Of a stretch of DNA of 64,000 bases, positions 1-11,165 are shown in pieces. The number at the start of each line of letters is the position of its first letter. Positions within the stretch are counted from its first letter, which is position 1. The DNA is from Actinernus sp. WN-2022 (taxonomy: Eukaryota > Cnidaria > Anthozoa > Actiniaria > Actinernidae): the NCBI GenBank assembly GCA_030867875.1, contig JAOWCC010000577.1, forward strand, positions 151,706,344-151,770,343, read 5' to 3'. Under the pieces are notes generated by a model that was not told where the DNA came from, made no database searches, and saw only the letters and a program-made list of their open reading frames with translations. A program made the position numbers and the translations under genes.

Positions 1-63
1 AAGTCAACCATTATGGGGGCCAGTTCTGGTCAAAATTACGTTACGTTAATGTGTTTGACAAAT

Positions 64-197
64 TATTACTCGGGCCAGGCCTTTGGCCGCCCGAGCCAAG
101 TTTCGCAAAGCTTTATTTTTATTACTCGGGCCAGGCCTTTGGCCGCCCGAGAAGTTTCGCAAGTCTTTTTTATTACTCGGGCCAGGCCTTCGGCCGG
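64..197. repeat. Three tandem copies of a GC-rich ~55-bp unit
   Basis: A unit beginning TATTACTCGGGCCAGGCC and continuing to AAGTTTCGCAAAG occurs three times in a row with small indels; the third copy is truncated. Each unit contains the palindromic core GGCCAGGCC..GGCC. All six frames are open here only because the repeat lacks stops; I see no gene. Confidence 0.8.
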
Positions 198-279
198 CAC
201 TTTTGGCACCGTCGACCAATCAGATTTCGACTGGTCACGTGACACGTTATGTATTTTCGGGCTATCTGTGTTATCTACG

Positions 280-1092
280 TCAACCTCGTGACCAGGGTCT
301 TCTCGGTCAGATCCAAGATGGCGGCTACTCCGAGAGAAGACCCTGGTAAACGCTGAATCACGTGACCAAAAATCTCCAGAAATCCTGGAGATTTTAATCA
401 CGTGATGTGGCATCCAATATGGCGGCCAAGCTAAATATGGAAATGTACACGTGCACACAAACCATAGGTATCCCAATCCGGAGTGAGCGAGATGCGATTA
501 ACGGTATAGTTTCCACGCGGCGAACGACGAAGTGAAAACAGGTCTACTAAACAGTTCGAAATGGAGTTTACTTGGATAAAGAAACAGTGGAAGAGTATCA
601 CAAAGCTACCAGGATGTATCTAAGCTAGAAGAGAATCCTAAATAGCCGTTCATTTTCTGTTAGCGTTGAAGCGAGGAGATCGATAGCACATGTTCAGATT
701 TAACGGCTTCTCCTGGCTTTCTCACTCATTCATTCATTCATTTTATTCGCACTATTTTTATAATTGTACAAAAGTTGTTACAGCAGTAGAAAACTGATGA
801 AACTTAGCAGAAAACTACCCAGTAATGCACTTCATCTATTGCTCTACCTACACAACGTGTTTTAAGGTTATTTAAAATCGTTTTATTGATAACATTTGAG
901 CAATCGAATCTATATACAAATTCATCTGTCTGGACTCAGTCCGTTTGGCCAATAAAAAGATCGTTAGAACAACTCTTGTGTCATAATCGAAGAGCCAATA
1001 AGAATACGTGACAGTTCAGGGTTTACCAGGGTCTTCTCTCGGAGTAGCCGCCATCTTGGATCTGACCGAGAAGACCCTGGTCACGAGGTTGA
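280..1092. mobile_element. Non-autonomous inverted-repeat element (MITE-like)
   Basis: A 72-bp segment at 280-351 (containing ACCAGGGTCTTCTC and AAGATGGCGGCTACTCCGAG) recurs almost perfectly in inverted orientation at 1021-1092. The 670 bp between has no open frame of note. CTACG occurs just outside both ends and may be the target duplication, though the right copy is separated from the repeat by a few bases. No transposase is encoded, so this is a non-autonomous copy or a pair of inverted end fragments. Confidence 0.65.
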
Positions 1093-1788
1093 TCCTACGT
1101 TGCGCCAGCCATGTGACATGTGAATTCCAGGTTTTTCAAGATGGCGGCGAGTGGGAGTTTTGACTTAGCAAAACCTTTAATATCAGCTGTTTTGTTTGTG
1201 TAAACCAAAGGTTCCTTCAAGTGCAATACCAAGATTTTTGTCTTTTCTAAAGCTGAGAGGTGTTTCACGGGCTTTGGACGGGAATTTATCACATATTATG
1301 CGACATGCTTTAAGATACACTCGTGACAGTCGGCTATATAAAAGACTGCACTCAGCAGCTTGTAAAATATGTAAGTAGCCGCTAATCTGAACACGATAAC
1401 CTTTATAAAATGTTTATAAATTCGGGAACGAAAATCTAGCATGCAGTGAGTGAGTATAAACTGAGTAAGTAATTTGAAATGAAGATTTTTTCAAACGAAC
1501 GATAAATGACTATGATGTGGAAATCGCATATTTATCTGTGGCGTGTTATTGATCAATATCATTATGTCAGTTCTAAAAAAAACATTAAAATAATACACTG
1601 TAGAATGCCTGAACCCATAGATAATAATCAAATACAAAGAGGTACAGGCCAGATGTAAATAGACCCGGGAAATAGAACAAAATAAAAAGTCAATAATTGT
1701 GTTAGGTGGTAATAACTGTCTTGTGTTTAGGAAAGATTGTTTTTTACCAGTGAATGCTGAAAGCATTGTGTGGCAAAGAACAAGCTAG

Positions 1789-1891
1789 GGCAAGAAGAAC
1801 CTGCACTTGAAGGATTTGGTGTCGTGCATGGTTGACATCGATAAAGTTCAAGACTTGGAAAGCGATTTGACTGAAAGTGACGAGGATGTTT
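1789..1891 (+). CDS. Possible orphan exon of an unknown gene
   Basis: An open segment follows an acceptor-like CTAG and ends at the strong donor GTAAGT (1892-1897). The frame reads GKKNLHLKDLVSCMVDIDKV and then an acidic Ser/Glu/Asp-rich stretch. I do not recognise the protein and cannot link the exon to neighbours on either side. It could equally be chance open sequence with a donor-like hexamer. Confidence 0.2.
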
Positions 1892-2404
1892 GTAAGTTTA
1901 ATGCACGTTTTTATTATTTTACGACTTTGAGTTTGGTTTAATAATTGGGACTAAACAGTGGCTCGGTAAAGAAGTAATGGTAGTTGGATAACTTCATTTT
2001 AAAAATATCTGTGTATCTCGGTAGTCTGCTGATATTAGTAAATTTAGTGCAAAATTTATTATCTAGGTACCTTATGTTCCGTGTACTTTTTGCTATCTTT
2101 GGGTCTTTATCAGTGAATTCTTAATTAGGATGAAACTTTATATAAAATTTCATGTTCATTAGTATTCTTTATATAAAACGTTCATCCTAATTAGCAATTC
2201 AATGAGAAAGCTGAAATATCAATAGAAATTCCATTGTCTCAATCATTAACCCCGTTTCCCTCTGAGACAGAATTCAAATCCCTCCGCGGGCCTTTTAGAA
2301 TGATGAGATTTTATTAGGTATAAAGGAGCATGCACGTGACTGATTTGCTTCATCTGATTGGAAAAAATGCTCATTAATTATTCATGAGTTTTTGAAGTGT
2401 TCTT

Positions 2405-2935
2405 AGAATTTTTTTAGTAGTCTTTTTATAAATATGATCAAAATGGTTAATCTTGTTACATAATTCTCTGCCCCATGCAAATAAATTTAAATTGCATGGG
2501 TGACATGGACGTGACTGTGCATTCGATACTAAGCACTCTAAATGTTTCAGCTCGATAATTACTAAACTGATAGAGATGAGATGACTACGGATCCACCTGT
2601 GTAGTGATATCAGTCTCATTCTGAAGTTAAATATTCGCAGAAATACCAGCGAAAAGGCGTAGTTCTAAATCGCAACTACAAATTAAATAGTTCATCTCTC
2701 CGCTGGTATTTATGAATGTTTAACACCAAAATGAGGCGAATACTGCATAGTTGAGTCTGTAGTCATCGCACACAGCGGCAAATTGCGAATACGAATCTGG
2801 ACTATAGTAATTATTGAGCTAAAACATTTAGAGTGCTTAGTATCGAATGTACGTCAACTTTAAATCATTTGCATGGGGAAGATAATTGTGCTATTTTGAT
2901 CACATAGAAAGACACCTCGCAGAAAAAAAAGCAGA
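2405..2935. repeat. Inverted-repeat element with an inner hairpin
   Basis: The left arm (about 2405-2570) and right arm (about 2800-2935) are diverged inverted copies sharing ATTCGATACTAAGCACTCTA and CCCCATGCAAAT. A second palindrome lies inside (about 2640-2712; AATACCAGCG facing CGCTGGTATT). No coding capacity, so I read it as a MITE or foldback repeat. Confidence 0.6.
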
Positions 2936-3929
2936 AATGATTTTCCTGACGCCAGCTCGAATAAAGTCTAAATAGTTTATAGAATATAAATATATTCAGC
3001 TATAGGTTCTCAATAATGCTATAAGTGAAAGCAGATTAAAAAAATCGTTCCAGGTAATTGGTGTCAATTGGTATCCTTCTAAACTAACAAATTAAGCTTA
3101 TTTAAGGGAAGTTGAAGGCTTCAGTTAAACAAGTCACCCTGATAAGAAAGAAAACCACGTCGTAGGATTTGGTATATTCATAATTCAATGGGAAGGTACT
3201 AAATTGGACCCGCCAAAACCATGCGAGCCAAATTGTTGTCAGTGGTAAACAATATACTAATAATGCTTTCAAAACTCATTAATAATTCATGAGAAAACAC
3301 ACACAAAAGAAATGAATGTTTAAAGTAATGATCCGTGTAAAAAGTACGATAAAATCCATTGTTTTACGGCATTGAGCCTCCCTCACATGGGATTTGACTG
3401 TGTTTCAGACTACGAAAACACTGGATGATAATTATGAATATTCTGAAATAAAAGTAGTAAAAAGTCATAGTTTCATTCCATTTTTATGAACAAATTCTCT
3501 TCCAACCAATAGGGACAGCCAAACACAATAGCTACGAAACAGATACGATTTATAAGGTTCCGAACATACGATTTGCTTTATAAACGATATTTGGAACCGC
3601 AGTGCAAATCGTAGCATTAATATTTTGAAAAATTGGAGTAAATTAGACGTCTTCCTAACCTTTAGGGCAATTTTCATGTTTCAACCGATGAGATCAAGAA
3701 TTCTCACAATACAAAATTAACACCTTGCTGCTTGAGCCATCTGAATGCCGTTCAGTGCCATACTTCTTACATGACGAATCATTACTTAAGGTGGCTCGCC
3801 TGGATTTTCCTGGGACGCACCATACCCACTTTGAACGGCTGATACCCCACTGTCAGAGCTCGGTCGGGCTAGCCACTTCACTCGTTTACTAGAAATATAA
3901 TAAACTTTCAAAAAATGTAGGTTTGTTTG

Positions 3930-4082
3930 AGCAGCAGGGAGGGTAATCGGACTTTTTGTTGAAAACTTTTAGACTTTCTCAGAAAATGCCACAAATTACT
4001 GCAGTTTTCAGTCCACTTCTGCGATCACCCAAAACCATCACACATAGACAAATTTTCGACCTACGCCAAGCTCTTTGTGTTT
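3930..4082 (+). repeat. Left TIR of the Polinton-like element
   Basis: Matches the right TIR in inverted orientation over 153 bp with one visible mismatch (GGGTAATCGG here, GGGTGATCGG there). It is preceded by GTTTG, the target duplication. Such high arm identity contrasts with the decay of the genes inside. Confidence 0.9.
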
Positions 4083-4950
4083 ATCTACTTTGATCGGCTG
4101 TGGGGCTCCCTATCGTGTCAACATTTTGTAACAAACAACTTACTTACAGCGAACGACTACCAATTAGAGCCTCACAGGCTGAAATGAAGAACTCAAACGT
4201 GTAACTATCGAAGTAGCGACACATTTTGAGTTCTTCATTTCGGTTTGCGCGACAATCCATTTGTGGCCCAGAACCCCCGAAAAAAACCGTAAGAAGAATA
4301 AGAATAAGAAAAAATATGTGTAAAAAAAAAGCAAAACTGGAGCTCTCCAGAACCTCTCTATGGACCACTTTCTAGAGAGGTTTTTGATTTTTTTTGCCGG
4401 GCCCGGCTTTTTTTTCTACTGTATTTTTTTCAGCTTCTGATCACATTTGGTTCTCACACAGGTAGATCTTCTACTCTGGCCGCTGATTTTCTATTATCGC
4501 TTCAGTTCCTTTGGAACGATTATTCGCTACTACTTCTGCCACACCGACAGACGCGCTACGACTTGTGTGGAGCTGGGAGCTTTTTACTCCACACAAGCCG
4601 GTCTACCACATGTGGCGCGCCGAGGTTTGAACACCAGACTTGTGAACGGCTCCCCTTTCGAACACAAGCCCAGCGCCAACCCGTTGGGCCACACGTGCTA
4701 GACAATGACGTAGGGGTGAAAAATTATATTTATGTCTTCCACTTGAGTGGAAATATGCTAATTAGCGGCGGATGCAATTAGCCCGAGACAGAAATTTGCA
4801 TACGAACCCGACATACGAATTAATTTATTTTCGCAAAAATAACACCCACGCGAGCTTCTCTCGTAGGAAATATCGATTTTTAACCCACGAGGCTGCCTAG
4901 CTTTGCTCGCAGCTCCTTTCGGATCTGGGAGCGAAGTTCTTCGACGTTTT
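4083..4950. other. Subterminal non-coding zone of the Polinton-like element
   Basis: No credible gene. A hairpin at about 4180-4243 pairs GAAATGAAGAACTCAAA with its complement, and a smaller one lies at 4350-4382. A tRNA-like segment is at 4612-4692. Short frames here are compositional. Confidence 0.5.
4612..4692 (-). ncRNA. tRNA-like segment, probable SINE head or tRNA pseudogene
   Basis: On the minus strand the 81 bases start GTGGCCC and end GCGCCAC, giving a 6/7-bp acceptor stem. An A-box-like TGGCCCAACGGG and a B-box-like TGTTCAAACCT are correctly ordered and spaced for a Pol III promoter. The length suits a long-variable-arm tRNA, but I could not draw a convincing anticodon arm, so it is more likely a tRNA-derived SINE head or decayed tRNA. 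Confidence 0.4.
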
Positions 4951-5487
4951 TTAACCCTCCTTCTCGCCTGTTTTTTTGTCGTATTCGAGCTTAAGTGCTT
5001 CGTATTTTCCTTTCTCACCAATAACACTCGAGAACTCGGCTTCTGAAATGTTGCCATCGGCTAGGGCTTTTGAAACTTTGACTTCCACGGAATTAGCCTT
5101 TGCCCAAGCCAGCATAACAGTCTTTTCATGCTTCGAAACGTGGGCCCCAAGTTTCTTACTGGCAACGGCCGCCAAAGCCGAAACGACGGCACAAAGAAAT
5201 CCAATTGATCCTAGAGAAAGGCCGATTGGAAGCCCAAGGCCCGTAAATGATGTGCCTAGTGCGGAAGCGGATAAAACACCACTCAGGCTACCTGTGGCCA
5301 CAGCAATCCCGAGAACGATACCACGCGCACGGGCATACTTTTTGCGAACAACTTCATAGTGCTTTGCCTGCTGGTCGATCTCGGCAAGCGTATCGCAGAC
5401 TTTCTGCTGCAGCCGAAAGCTCTCAGTTGTCGGGACAACGGCGCTGTCTGGATGACTAAGTGACGGATAAATCGAATTGCTTGCCAT
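4951..5487 (-). CDS. Small membrane protein of the Polinton-like element
   Basis: An intact 178-residue frame from ATG (5485-5487). The N-terminal third is helical and charged. A long small-residue hydrophobic block at about residues 53-110 (including SLSGVLSASALGTSF and PIGLSLGSIGFLCAVVSALA) looks like a two-pass membrane hairpin. The C-terminal third is again charged (EKGKYEALKLEYDKK). I recall proteins with this layout as recurrent companions of cnidarian virus-like elements, but no function is known to me; a virion membrane or minor structural role is a guess. The candidate promoter at 5511-5537 lies 23 bp upstream of the start. It is the only long gene of this element without a visible break. 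Confidence 0.65.
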   Translation of the reverse strand: MASNSIYPSLSHPDSAVVPTTESFRLQQKVCDTLAEIDQQAKHYEVVRKKYARARGIVLGIAVATGSLSGVLSASALGTSFTGLGLPIGLSLGSIGFLCAVVSALAAVASKKLGAHVSKHEKTVMLAWAKANSVEVKVSKALADGNISEAEFSSVIGEKGKYEALKLEYDKKTGEKEG

Positions 5488-5510
5488 TCAGTACCTATAG
5501 CTTTGCTATG

Positions 5511-5537
5511 TATATACGTATACGTATGGCTATGCTA
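5511..5537 (-). promoter_or_regulatory. 27-bp motif shared with the integrase gene upstream region
   Basis: Read on the minus strand, this 27-bp sequence (TAGCATAGCC leading into ATACGTATACGT and TATA) is identical to 30131-30157 on the plus strand. In both places it points the same way relative to the downstream start codon: 23 bp before this membrane-protein gene and 10 bp before the integrase. A looser version (AGCATATAGCATACGT) precedes the gene starting at 9542. Identity, orientation and position suggest a promoter of the element. Confidence 0.6.
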
Positions 5538-5541
5538 TAGC

Positions 5542-6232
5542 TTACTCAATCTTCAATACGTAGCGTATGGGTCGACCATGGAAGTCTATGATATTGCCTT
5601 TTTCGTCCCGAATTGTCAGACGAAGGCTGCTCCGCATTGTCGCTATAGCTTGGACAGCTTGGGGATTGACAAGAGTATATGTTGTTTTTGCAAACCTTTC
5701 GCCTTTGATCTCTAAGCTAGCCAGGACATTTGATGGCTTTCCCTCGAGAAGTGAGAAGTCGGAATCCACCACGTCGCAGTGGACATACACTGTGGATATC
5801 ATAAAGCAACAGTGCGTATTGGCCCGCTTTGAAAAAAATCATCACGTATTTGTCTCCACCAACACATAGCAGTTTGCAGAGAACTCTATCTATTCGAAGT
5901 TCGCTTTTTTTAACCACTAGTCTCATTCCCCCCCTCAGCAATTGATCAGAAAACACCACAATACCAGCATCAATTGCGGGTTTGAAGTATTGTCGAATGC
6001 TTGTCATATTATGGTGCCCTGCAGGAACATCATATGGAAGCGTAATACTATTTCCGTCAGACCAATGGAACGAACCATTCTCTGGTAGGTTCCACCAACT
6101 GTTCTCGAGTGTAGCCTCGATTAGCGAAATATTATGGATGCAAAGAGATTCATCGAAGTAGACCGTCTGGTCAGCCGAGGTACAGGTGACATTTAAGATC
6201 ACCCGGCATTTTCGCAATATTAAAGGTATCAA
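5542..6232 (-). pseudogene. Minor structural-like gene of the Polinton-like element, frameshifted
   Basis: Two overlapping minus-strand frames together span one gene. The upstream one (6232 to about 5720) holds PENGSFHWSDGNSITLPYDV and RGGMRLVVKKSELRI. The downstream one (about 5802 to 5542) holds STVYVHCDVVDSDFSLLEGK and ends RPIRYVLKIE. They are in different frames, so a frameshift lies between about 5720 and 5800. The C-terminal half resembles proteins I recall next to capsid genes in cnidarian virus-like elements; a minor capsid or penton-like role is an inference from neighbours. The true 5' end is uncertain, since the upstream frame starts at an internal-looking position. Confidence 0.5.
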
Positions 6233-6267
6233 CTGTATGTATATGTTCGTACTTACGCTTCAATACA

Positions 6268-8504
6268 ATGCCGTTCGTACAGTCAAACACTCCTTTGTGG
6301 GTGGAGTTCAAGAAGAAATATCCGCATGCTGACTATTCTCAATTTACCACTCGAGCATCCGAGTTCGATGGGGAGAGCTTTTCATATGTCATATTCTCAA
6401 GCATGTTAAGGCATGGTTTGGACATGAAAACGAGGCTACAGCTATTTTCTTGAATAGAGTCACTTGAATTTGCTCAAATCCTAGAACAATGGTGGTTATA
6501 ACTAATCTCAGCGTTTTTAATCGTCCTAATATAAATTTTTGGTAAAATGTCTATCACGTGACCAACCACGTGTTCACAAAAAGTTGAAAATTAAACTCAA
6601 AACGGGGTGGTGCATTTTATATTTTAAGTAACGATTTTGTGTTTATCTGATTACACTTGTGGTTGATTTTAAAGATCAGTCCGGAATGGTTGACCCTGAT
6701 AGACTGTTAAGGCGAAAATATAGAAAACAGGTCACGTGACCTATTCTTGGAACCATTTTTCGCCATTTATATCCTCTTCAGTGATAAAAAGTCAACCATT
6801 CCGGACACAGTCTCATTTCCCATAACAAGCTTAACATTTGGAATCGAAAATCTGAAACAAAACAATAACTTCCGCCACCCCATTTTGATTTCTTTGTTTT
6901 ATCAGCCTTAAGGTCACGTGACCTTCAAAATACCAAAATACCGATCCTTAAATGTTAAGACACACGATTACTGTATTATTCCAAAGTTATAGGGTATTTC
7001 TTACGTAAATGACAAAGATAGCGAATTTTGAATGTTTTATCAGAACGGTTCAAAAACCATGCCTTAATTAACATGCTTGAGTTCTTAGACAAAGATCAAG
7101 AACGCGTCGCCTATGGTGTAAAGGGCTACCATAACCAGGCTGACGTACAAAAGCGTATAGACGATGCGTTACACGGGATGGTTGGAGGCTTTCCACAAAC
7201 TCTACTGCTAGCGGACAAAGATAGGAAAATTCGCTTTCCACCAGCTAACACCATGTGGGGAAAGCCCTTTCAACTCCACAGCCTCGACATATACGTCAAT
7301 GACCATGGGTTCTTTGTTGCAAAAGTACCAGACGTGTTTGGAAGCTCGGTTGTGGTTTATGGTGGGCGGGATCCCAACGGTGGGAAGGCTGTTGATGTGC
7401 ACAAGTGGGTTGCAGGCCCCAACAGCGATTTCTGGCCCCAGCAGCTGAATATGGCTGTCTTTCTAGTCACAGAGGGTTGTGGTATTTCGGTTGAAATGCT
7501 AGGAGGTTTACCCCCTCGCGTTGTTGCCTTCCTTCGGTTCCACATTTACTATACTACGAGGCGTATATTGCAGGAGATGCATGCCTCGCTCCATGGAACT
7601 CCTACTTGGACGCCTTACAACAACCCACATATCAAATCCGCGTACGACAAAATATGTGGAGAATTTGGGATCTCCACCAAGACAGATTTCGGTTTCGGAA
7701 GGGGCGTATGGGAGGGCTGGATACGACGTCCACGTGGTTGATCGCCTCGGACAAGCGCTGGAACACAAACCCCACTTGGAACGACGATGCAGAGCTCGCA
7801 GCGTACCGTAGGGGAGACCTAGATGTGGAGCTCGACCCTGGGAGGACACGAATTGAGAACCCAGAAGCGGCTGAACAGTGGAACATGTTTGTTCCTTCCG
7901 GAGCCAATGCCCACCCAGGCTTGACAGTAGCTGGTCGTGGTCGGTTGAACCAAACTGTGGAAGCCTATGTCTACTGTGTGCTTGGAGCCCAGGCCCAAGT
8001 CTCGGTTCCACTGGTCAAGCGAAGGAGGGCAGACGAAACTTTCTCATCCTGATGGAGGACGCCATTGTGAACACCAACATTGCGGATAGCATCAAACGAC
8101 ACCAGTCAGCCATTGGGGATGCCCACGCGCGGTTGAACTACGTGATTGCTCCTGGTGTGTGGCTCCAGCCAGCCGACATGGGCTTGGACTTTGGGGTCGC
8201 TGTGGTAGGCTACAATAACAACCTCAAGAAGGCCACAAAAGATATGCAGCTGGGTGCGAACGACGACGTTAATACGGAAAGTAAAAAAACAACTCCGCCA
8301 CCTATGCTAGGACCTCACCCAAAGAAACACTTGCCACATGCTGCTGCAGAGCAACGGCCACATCCACATGTTGCTGCTGTTGCAAAGCCCGCTCCACACG
8401 TCGCAAAGCCTGCTCATGTTGCGAAACAACTAAAACGACACGAAACCAATCTGGCAATGGCGTCGATTAGAGCAGCTGGAGCCGCATGGTTGTTGTTTCG
8501 CTAA
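6268..8504 (+). pseudogene. Capsid-like structural gene, split by a MITE and frameshifted
   Basis: Four plus-strand pieces appear to belong to one gene: 6268-6453, 7028 to about 7740, about 7660-8052, and about 8040-8504. The 6268 piece ends within LDMKTRLQ and the next begins LSERFKNHALINMLEF; a palindromic repeat separates them. The middle part has FWPQQLNMAVFLVTEGCGIS and FHIYYTTRRILQEM; the later part has RGRLNQTVEAYVYCVLGAQ, then FLILMEDAI and VGYNNNLKKATKDM, and a Pro/His/Lys/Ala-rich tail (about 8280-8440). Frames switch near 7660-7740 and 8030-8050. I recall this protein type from cnidarian Polinton-like elements and infer a virion structural role; its fold is not evident from sequence. 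The tail resembles a basic DNA-binding extension. Confidence 0.6.
6545..6930. mobile_element. Palindromic MITE centred on CACGTG, inside the capsid-like gene
   Basis: Nested inverted matches share one centre near 6737: GGTCACGTGACC at the centre, GTCCGGAATGGTTGAC (6679-6694) against its complement (6791-6806), AAAACGGGGTGG (6599 on) against CCACCCCATTTT (to 6886), and TCACGTGACC at both edges. The repeat sits between two frames of the capsid-like gene, so it is a later insertion. Exact ends and target duplication are not clear. Confidence 0.65.
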
Positions 8505-8520
8505 CGATTCCGTCGTCCCA

Positions 8521-9542
8521 CTAGCGGCGCTTGTATTGCTCCACTGCGAACACAACTACAGCTACAATGAGCAGCCAGGCATTCTTTGCCAAGAATCCCA
8601 CGACTTCACCCGCGGTGCGAAACAAGAAGCTAGCAATTGCCCCAATCATCCCAGGTAGGATCTGCCCCAGCCTTTTTCATATTGCCTTCAAACCATTGCC
8701 AACCCCCTTGGCGACGCTAGCCAGGCTCTTCGTCAGCATGGAAACTATGACACCGATAACGGTGCCCGTCGCGGCCAGCACCCCAACCACAGTGAAACCG
8801 TACTTCTTGAAGATAGCTTTGACCCTGTCCCGCAGCGACATACGCTCTTCTATGGCCTCGGTATCTTGCTCGAGTGCTTGCAACTTTCGTTCCCTAGAGT
8901 CTAGTCGCTCTTGGGCTTCCTGCTTCTGGGCCTCAGTCGCCTCGGGATCTTGGAAGATGGCCTCATCTGCCTTATTTTCCTGTTTGAGGCTATCTTGCTT
9001 TGCTTTATTTTGACGAATCAAGTCTTCAGCAGTGGGTCCAAGAGCATCTGTAATCGTCGTAGGTAATCCTTTTCTGAGCTCGCCATCGTTCTTGAACAAG
9101 ACGTAGCTCCCCTTCTTACCACTGATTCGCACTATGACTCGATTTTTGTCGTCCAAGGTTGCGACGAACTTATTTTGGTTGACCTTTGGAAACTTAGCAC
9201 GGATGCGGACCCAGGCATCATCGAATCGATCGGTCATTTCATAGGATGCCATTTTCGCCTCATGATTACTGCTTGGCCCTGCGAGATTTTTATCGATCTC
9301 TTGATTGATCAATTGAATGTACTCAGGTTGTCTGTCTTCCCATCTATTCCGATCACCCCACAACCTATCCTGTAAGTCTTTCGATATGTTTCCTATTCTG
9401 CGGCTCACCCTCTTCCACCAAGTATCTCGGTTATCCTTTCCATATATGGTTGCAGCTCATTCCAATCTTCGTCATCGATAGGCTCATTCACATCAGCACG
9501 ACCTTCTTCGGTCGTAGGGTCAAAGTCTATCTTGCCATCCAT
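8521..9542 (-). pseudogene. Coiled-coil membrane protein of the Polinton-like element, broken
   Basis: Starting at ATG 9540-9542, a short acidic frame (DPTTEEGRADVNEPIDDEDW) ends at 9405, where a second frame (9408 to 8680) takes over; I read this as one gene with a frameshift near 9405. The second frame has a charged coiled-coil region (EAQERLDSRERKLQALEQ) and a hydrophobic stretch (YGFTVVGVLAATGTVIGVIV). It stops at TGA (8677-8679), but the same frame stays open past the stop to 8521, with LGQILPGMIG, a second hydrophobic helix (AWLLIVAVVVFAVE) and a basic end. The TGA is therefore a nonsense mutation. Two membrane segments and a coiled coil suggest a virion membrane-associated protein. Function unknown. 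Confidence 0.65.
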
Positions 9543-10098
9543 ATTGAACACGTATGCTATATGCTATATATCTCTCCAATATGATATCGTCAAAGTTAGT
9601 TTCCGTACCACGCAGAGAGCCTCTTGGCTCAAAGCTCGACGTATTCTATATAGAAGAAATTTCAACCCATCATTAAATTGCCCCTTCTTTAAATTGTTTT
9701 CAAAACACGGTCGGATATATATCCCGGCCGGTATACCGCGTACCGGGATTTCATGCAAAATACGGAACATTTCAAGTCGGGACGTGGCATTGGGTAAACA
9801 AATCAGCAGATGAAGTACATAGATAAGTACTGAAGTACGAATTAGCGGCGTCACGATGTATGGGAACCTCAGTGCTTGCATGTGGGCAGGCGATCAAAAT
9901 GCGGCAACAGAATGTCTTTTTGACATAGTAGCTACAAAAAACTGAACCCTAACTGCCTAAAAAATACTGAACCCCGACCCTGACTGCACCCAAATCCTGA
10001 CCCTGATCTGCCCAAATCAGGTCAAAACCCTGACCCTACCTGCCCAAACTGAGCTCAAAACCCTGACCCACCCGGGCGGCACATACATAATACGTTCC
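9543..10098. other. Non-coding stretch before the MULE, with CCCTGAC-type repeats
   Basis: No gene seen. AT-rich sequence with a TATAGCATATAGC motif just upstream of the 9542 start. From about 9935 to 10080 a degenerate array of CCCTGACC/CCCAAATC units runs up to the MULE end; a similar fragment (TCAAAACCCTGACCCTAC) occurs inside the MULE near 24860. The first part of the capsid-like gene that resumes at 28519 is not recognisable here. Confidence 0.5.
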
Positions 10099-10329
10099 GG
10101 GCAAATTTTTTTTTTGGGCCCCAGTTCAGATCCATGAGCAACTTTACCATGAGGCCTTGCGCGCCCAATCCAAGATGGCGGACAAAGATGGCGGACTTGG
10201 GAAAGGAAATTGTTCTCGGGGTTAGGGTTAGTAAAATTTTGACAACTGTCGTGACGTCATTCAAGAAACCACGTGATATTGCCATAATGAAGGGAGGAGT
10301 GGGTCAGTAAGAAATAATACGCAGTGGTG
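10099..10329 (+). repeat. Left TIR of the MULE
   Basis: Begins GGGCAAATTT and ends CGCAGTGGTG. It matches 28281-28512 in inverse orientation at roughly 95% by eye, including GGCCCCAGTTCAGATC, CTTTACCATGAGGCCTTGCG, GTTCTCGGGGTTAGGGTTAG and GGGTCAGTAAGAAATAATAC. Confidence 0.9.
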
Positions 10330-11059
10330 AAATATCGAAGAATGGCGTGATCCGCTTGGACTTTTGAGGATACAAAGGTTGGTAAAAGCATTACAATGCT
10401 CATAAAAACGGTAACTCAGGCCAGTTTATAAAACGTCGAAGTGCGGTACATACGTTTTAAGCTTTTTTGGATTCTATTCTCTTAGTTTAAACACGGTGCA
10501 AGTGTTAAATGTTATTAATGTTAAAGTCATTGTAAGTGCTGTTATTATCATATATAGTATAATATTGTATTACGATTATTATTATTATAAACATGAGTGC
10601 CCCCTGGATGTAATGTACCTTAATTGAACCAGCAATGAGACTTTTTTGTAAACAACTTCAACATAGCCTTTATTTTACTGTGACATTAAATTATCAAAAC
10701 CTGATCTTCTTTTAACAGTACTACTACTAGTCACCAATTTAGTAGCGACTGGATCCGAGTTTGTTTACAAATCACAAAATGAAGAATATCTCTACAAATA
10801 CTTCACAACGTACTGTGCAAATCATGATGTTGTCATGGAAACACACTTGGTCTCAGGCTTCTTTGATCTTAAATATAAAAGTGCAATTTATGTCTCTGTT
10901 GTACACAACAATTTGCATTAAACCACTCATAAATCTGTATACATGTACTATATATTCCAAATCTTCTTATGTGCACATACGTGTATGTAAATACTGTCAT
11001 GTAGCATCCGCAGTAACCTCACTGTTTGATAAAGGAATAATTCAAGACCTTGGTTGAAA

Positions 11060-11165
11060 AAGAGCATAAGTGACTCTTGATCACATTCTAAATTCTCCTT
11101 CAATTTCTTTGTTTTCTAAGGAAGAATTTAGAAATGTGATCAAGAGTCACTTATGCCCTTCTTTG
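11060..11165. repeat. Palindromic MITE, first of two copies
   Basis: AGTGACTCTTGATCACATT is followed after about 50 bp by its near-complement (AATGTGATCAAGAGTCACT), giving a hairpin of about 40-bp arms. A diverged copy lies at 23364-23480. Confidence 0.75.

Larger units (their letters stand above)
1093..3784. other. Non-genic, repeat-rich stretch
   Basis: No convincing gene. It holds one possible exon (1789-1891), a small palindrome at 2122-2190 (TAATTAGGATGAA facing its complement), and the inverted-repeat element at 2405-2935. The rest is AT-rich unique-looking sequence without recognised features. Confidence 0.5.

Noticed and set aside
13..476. Several overlapping open frames at the left edge
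   Set aside because: They arise from a GC-rich tandem repeat without stops; no protein-like composition or conserved motif.
7028..7741. Treating the capsid-like frames as three separate genes
   Set aside because: Adjacent frames overlap and continue the same protein type; frame changes are better explained by indels in one gene.
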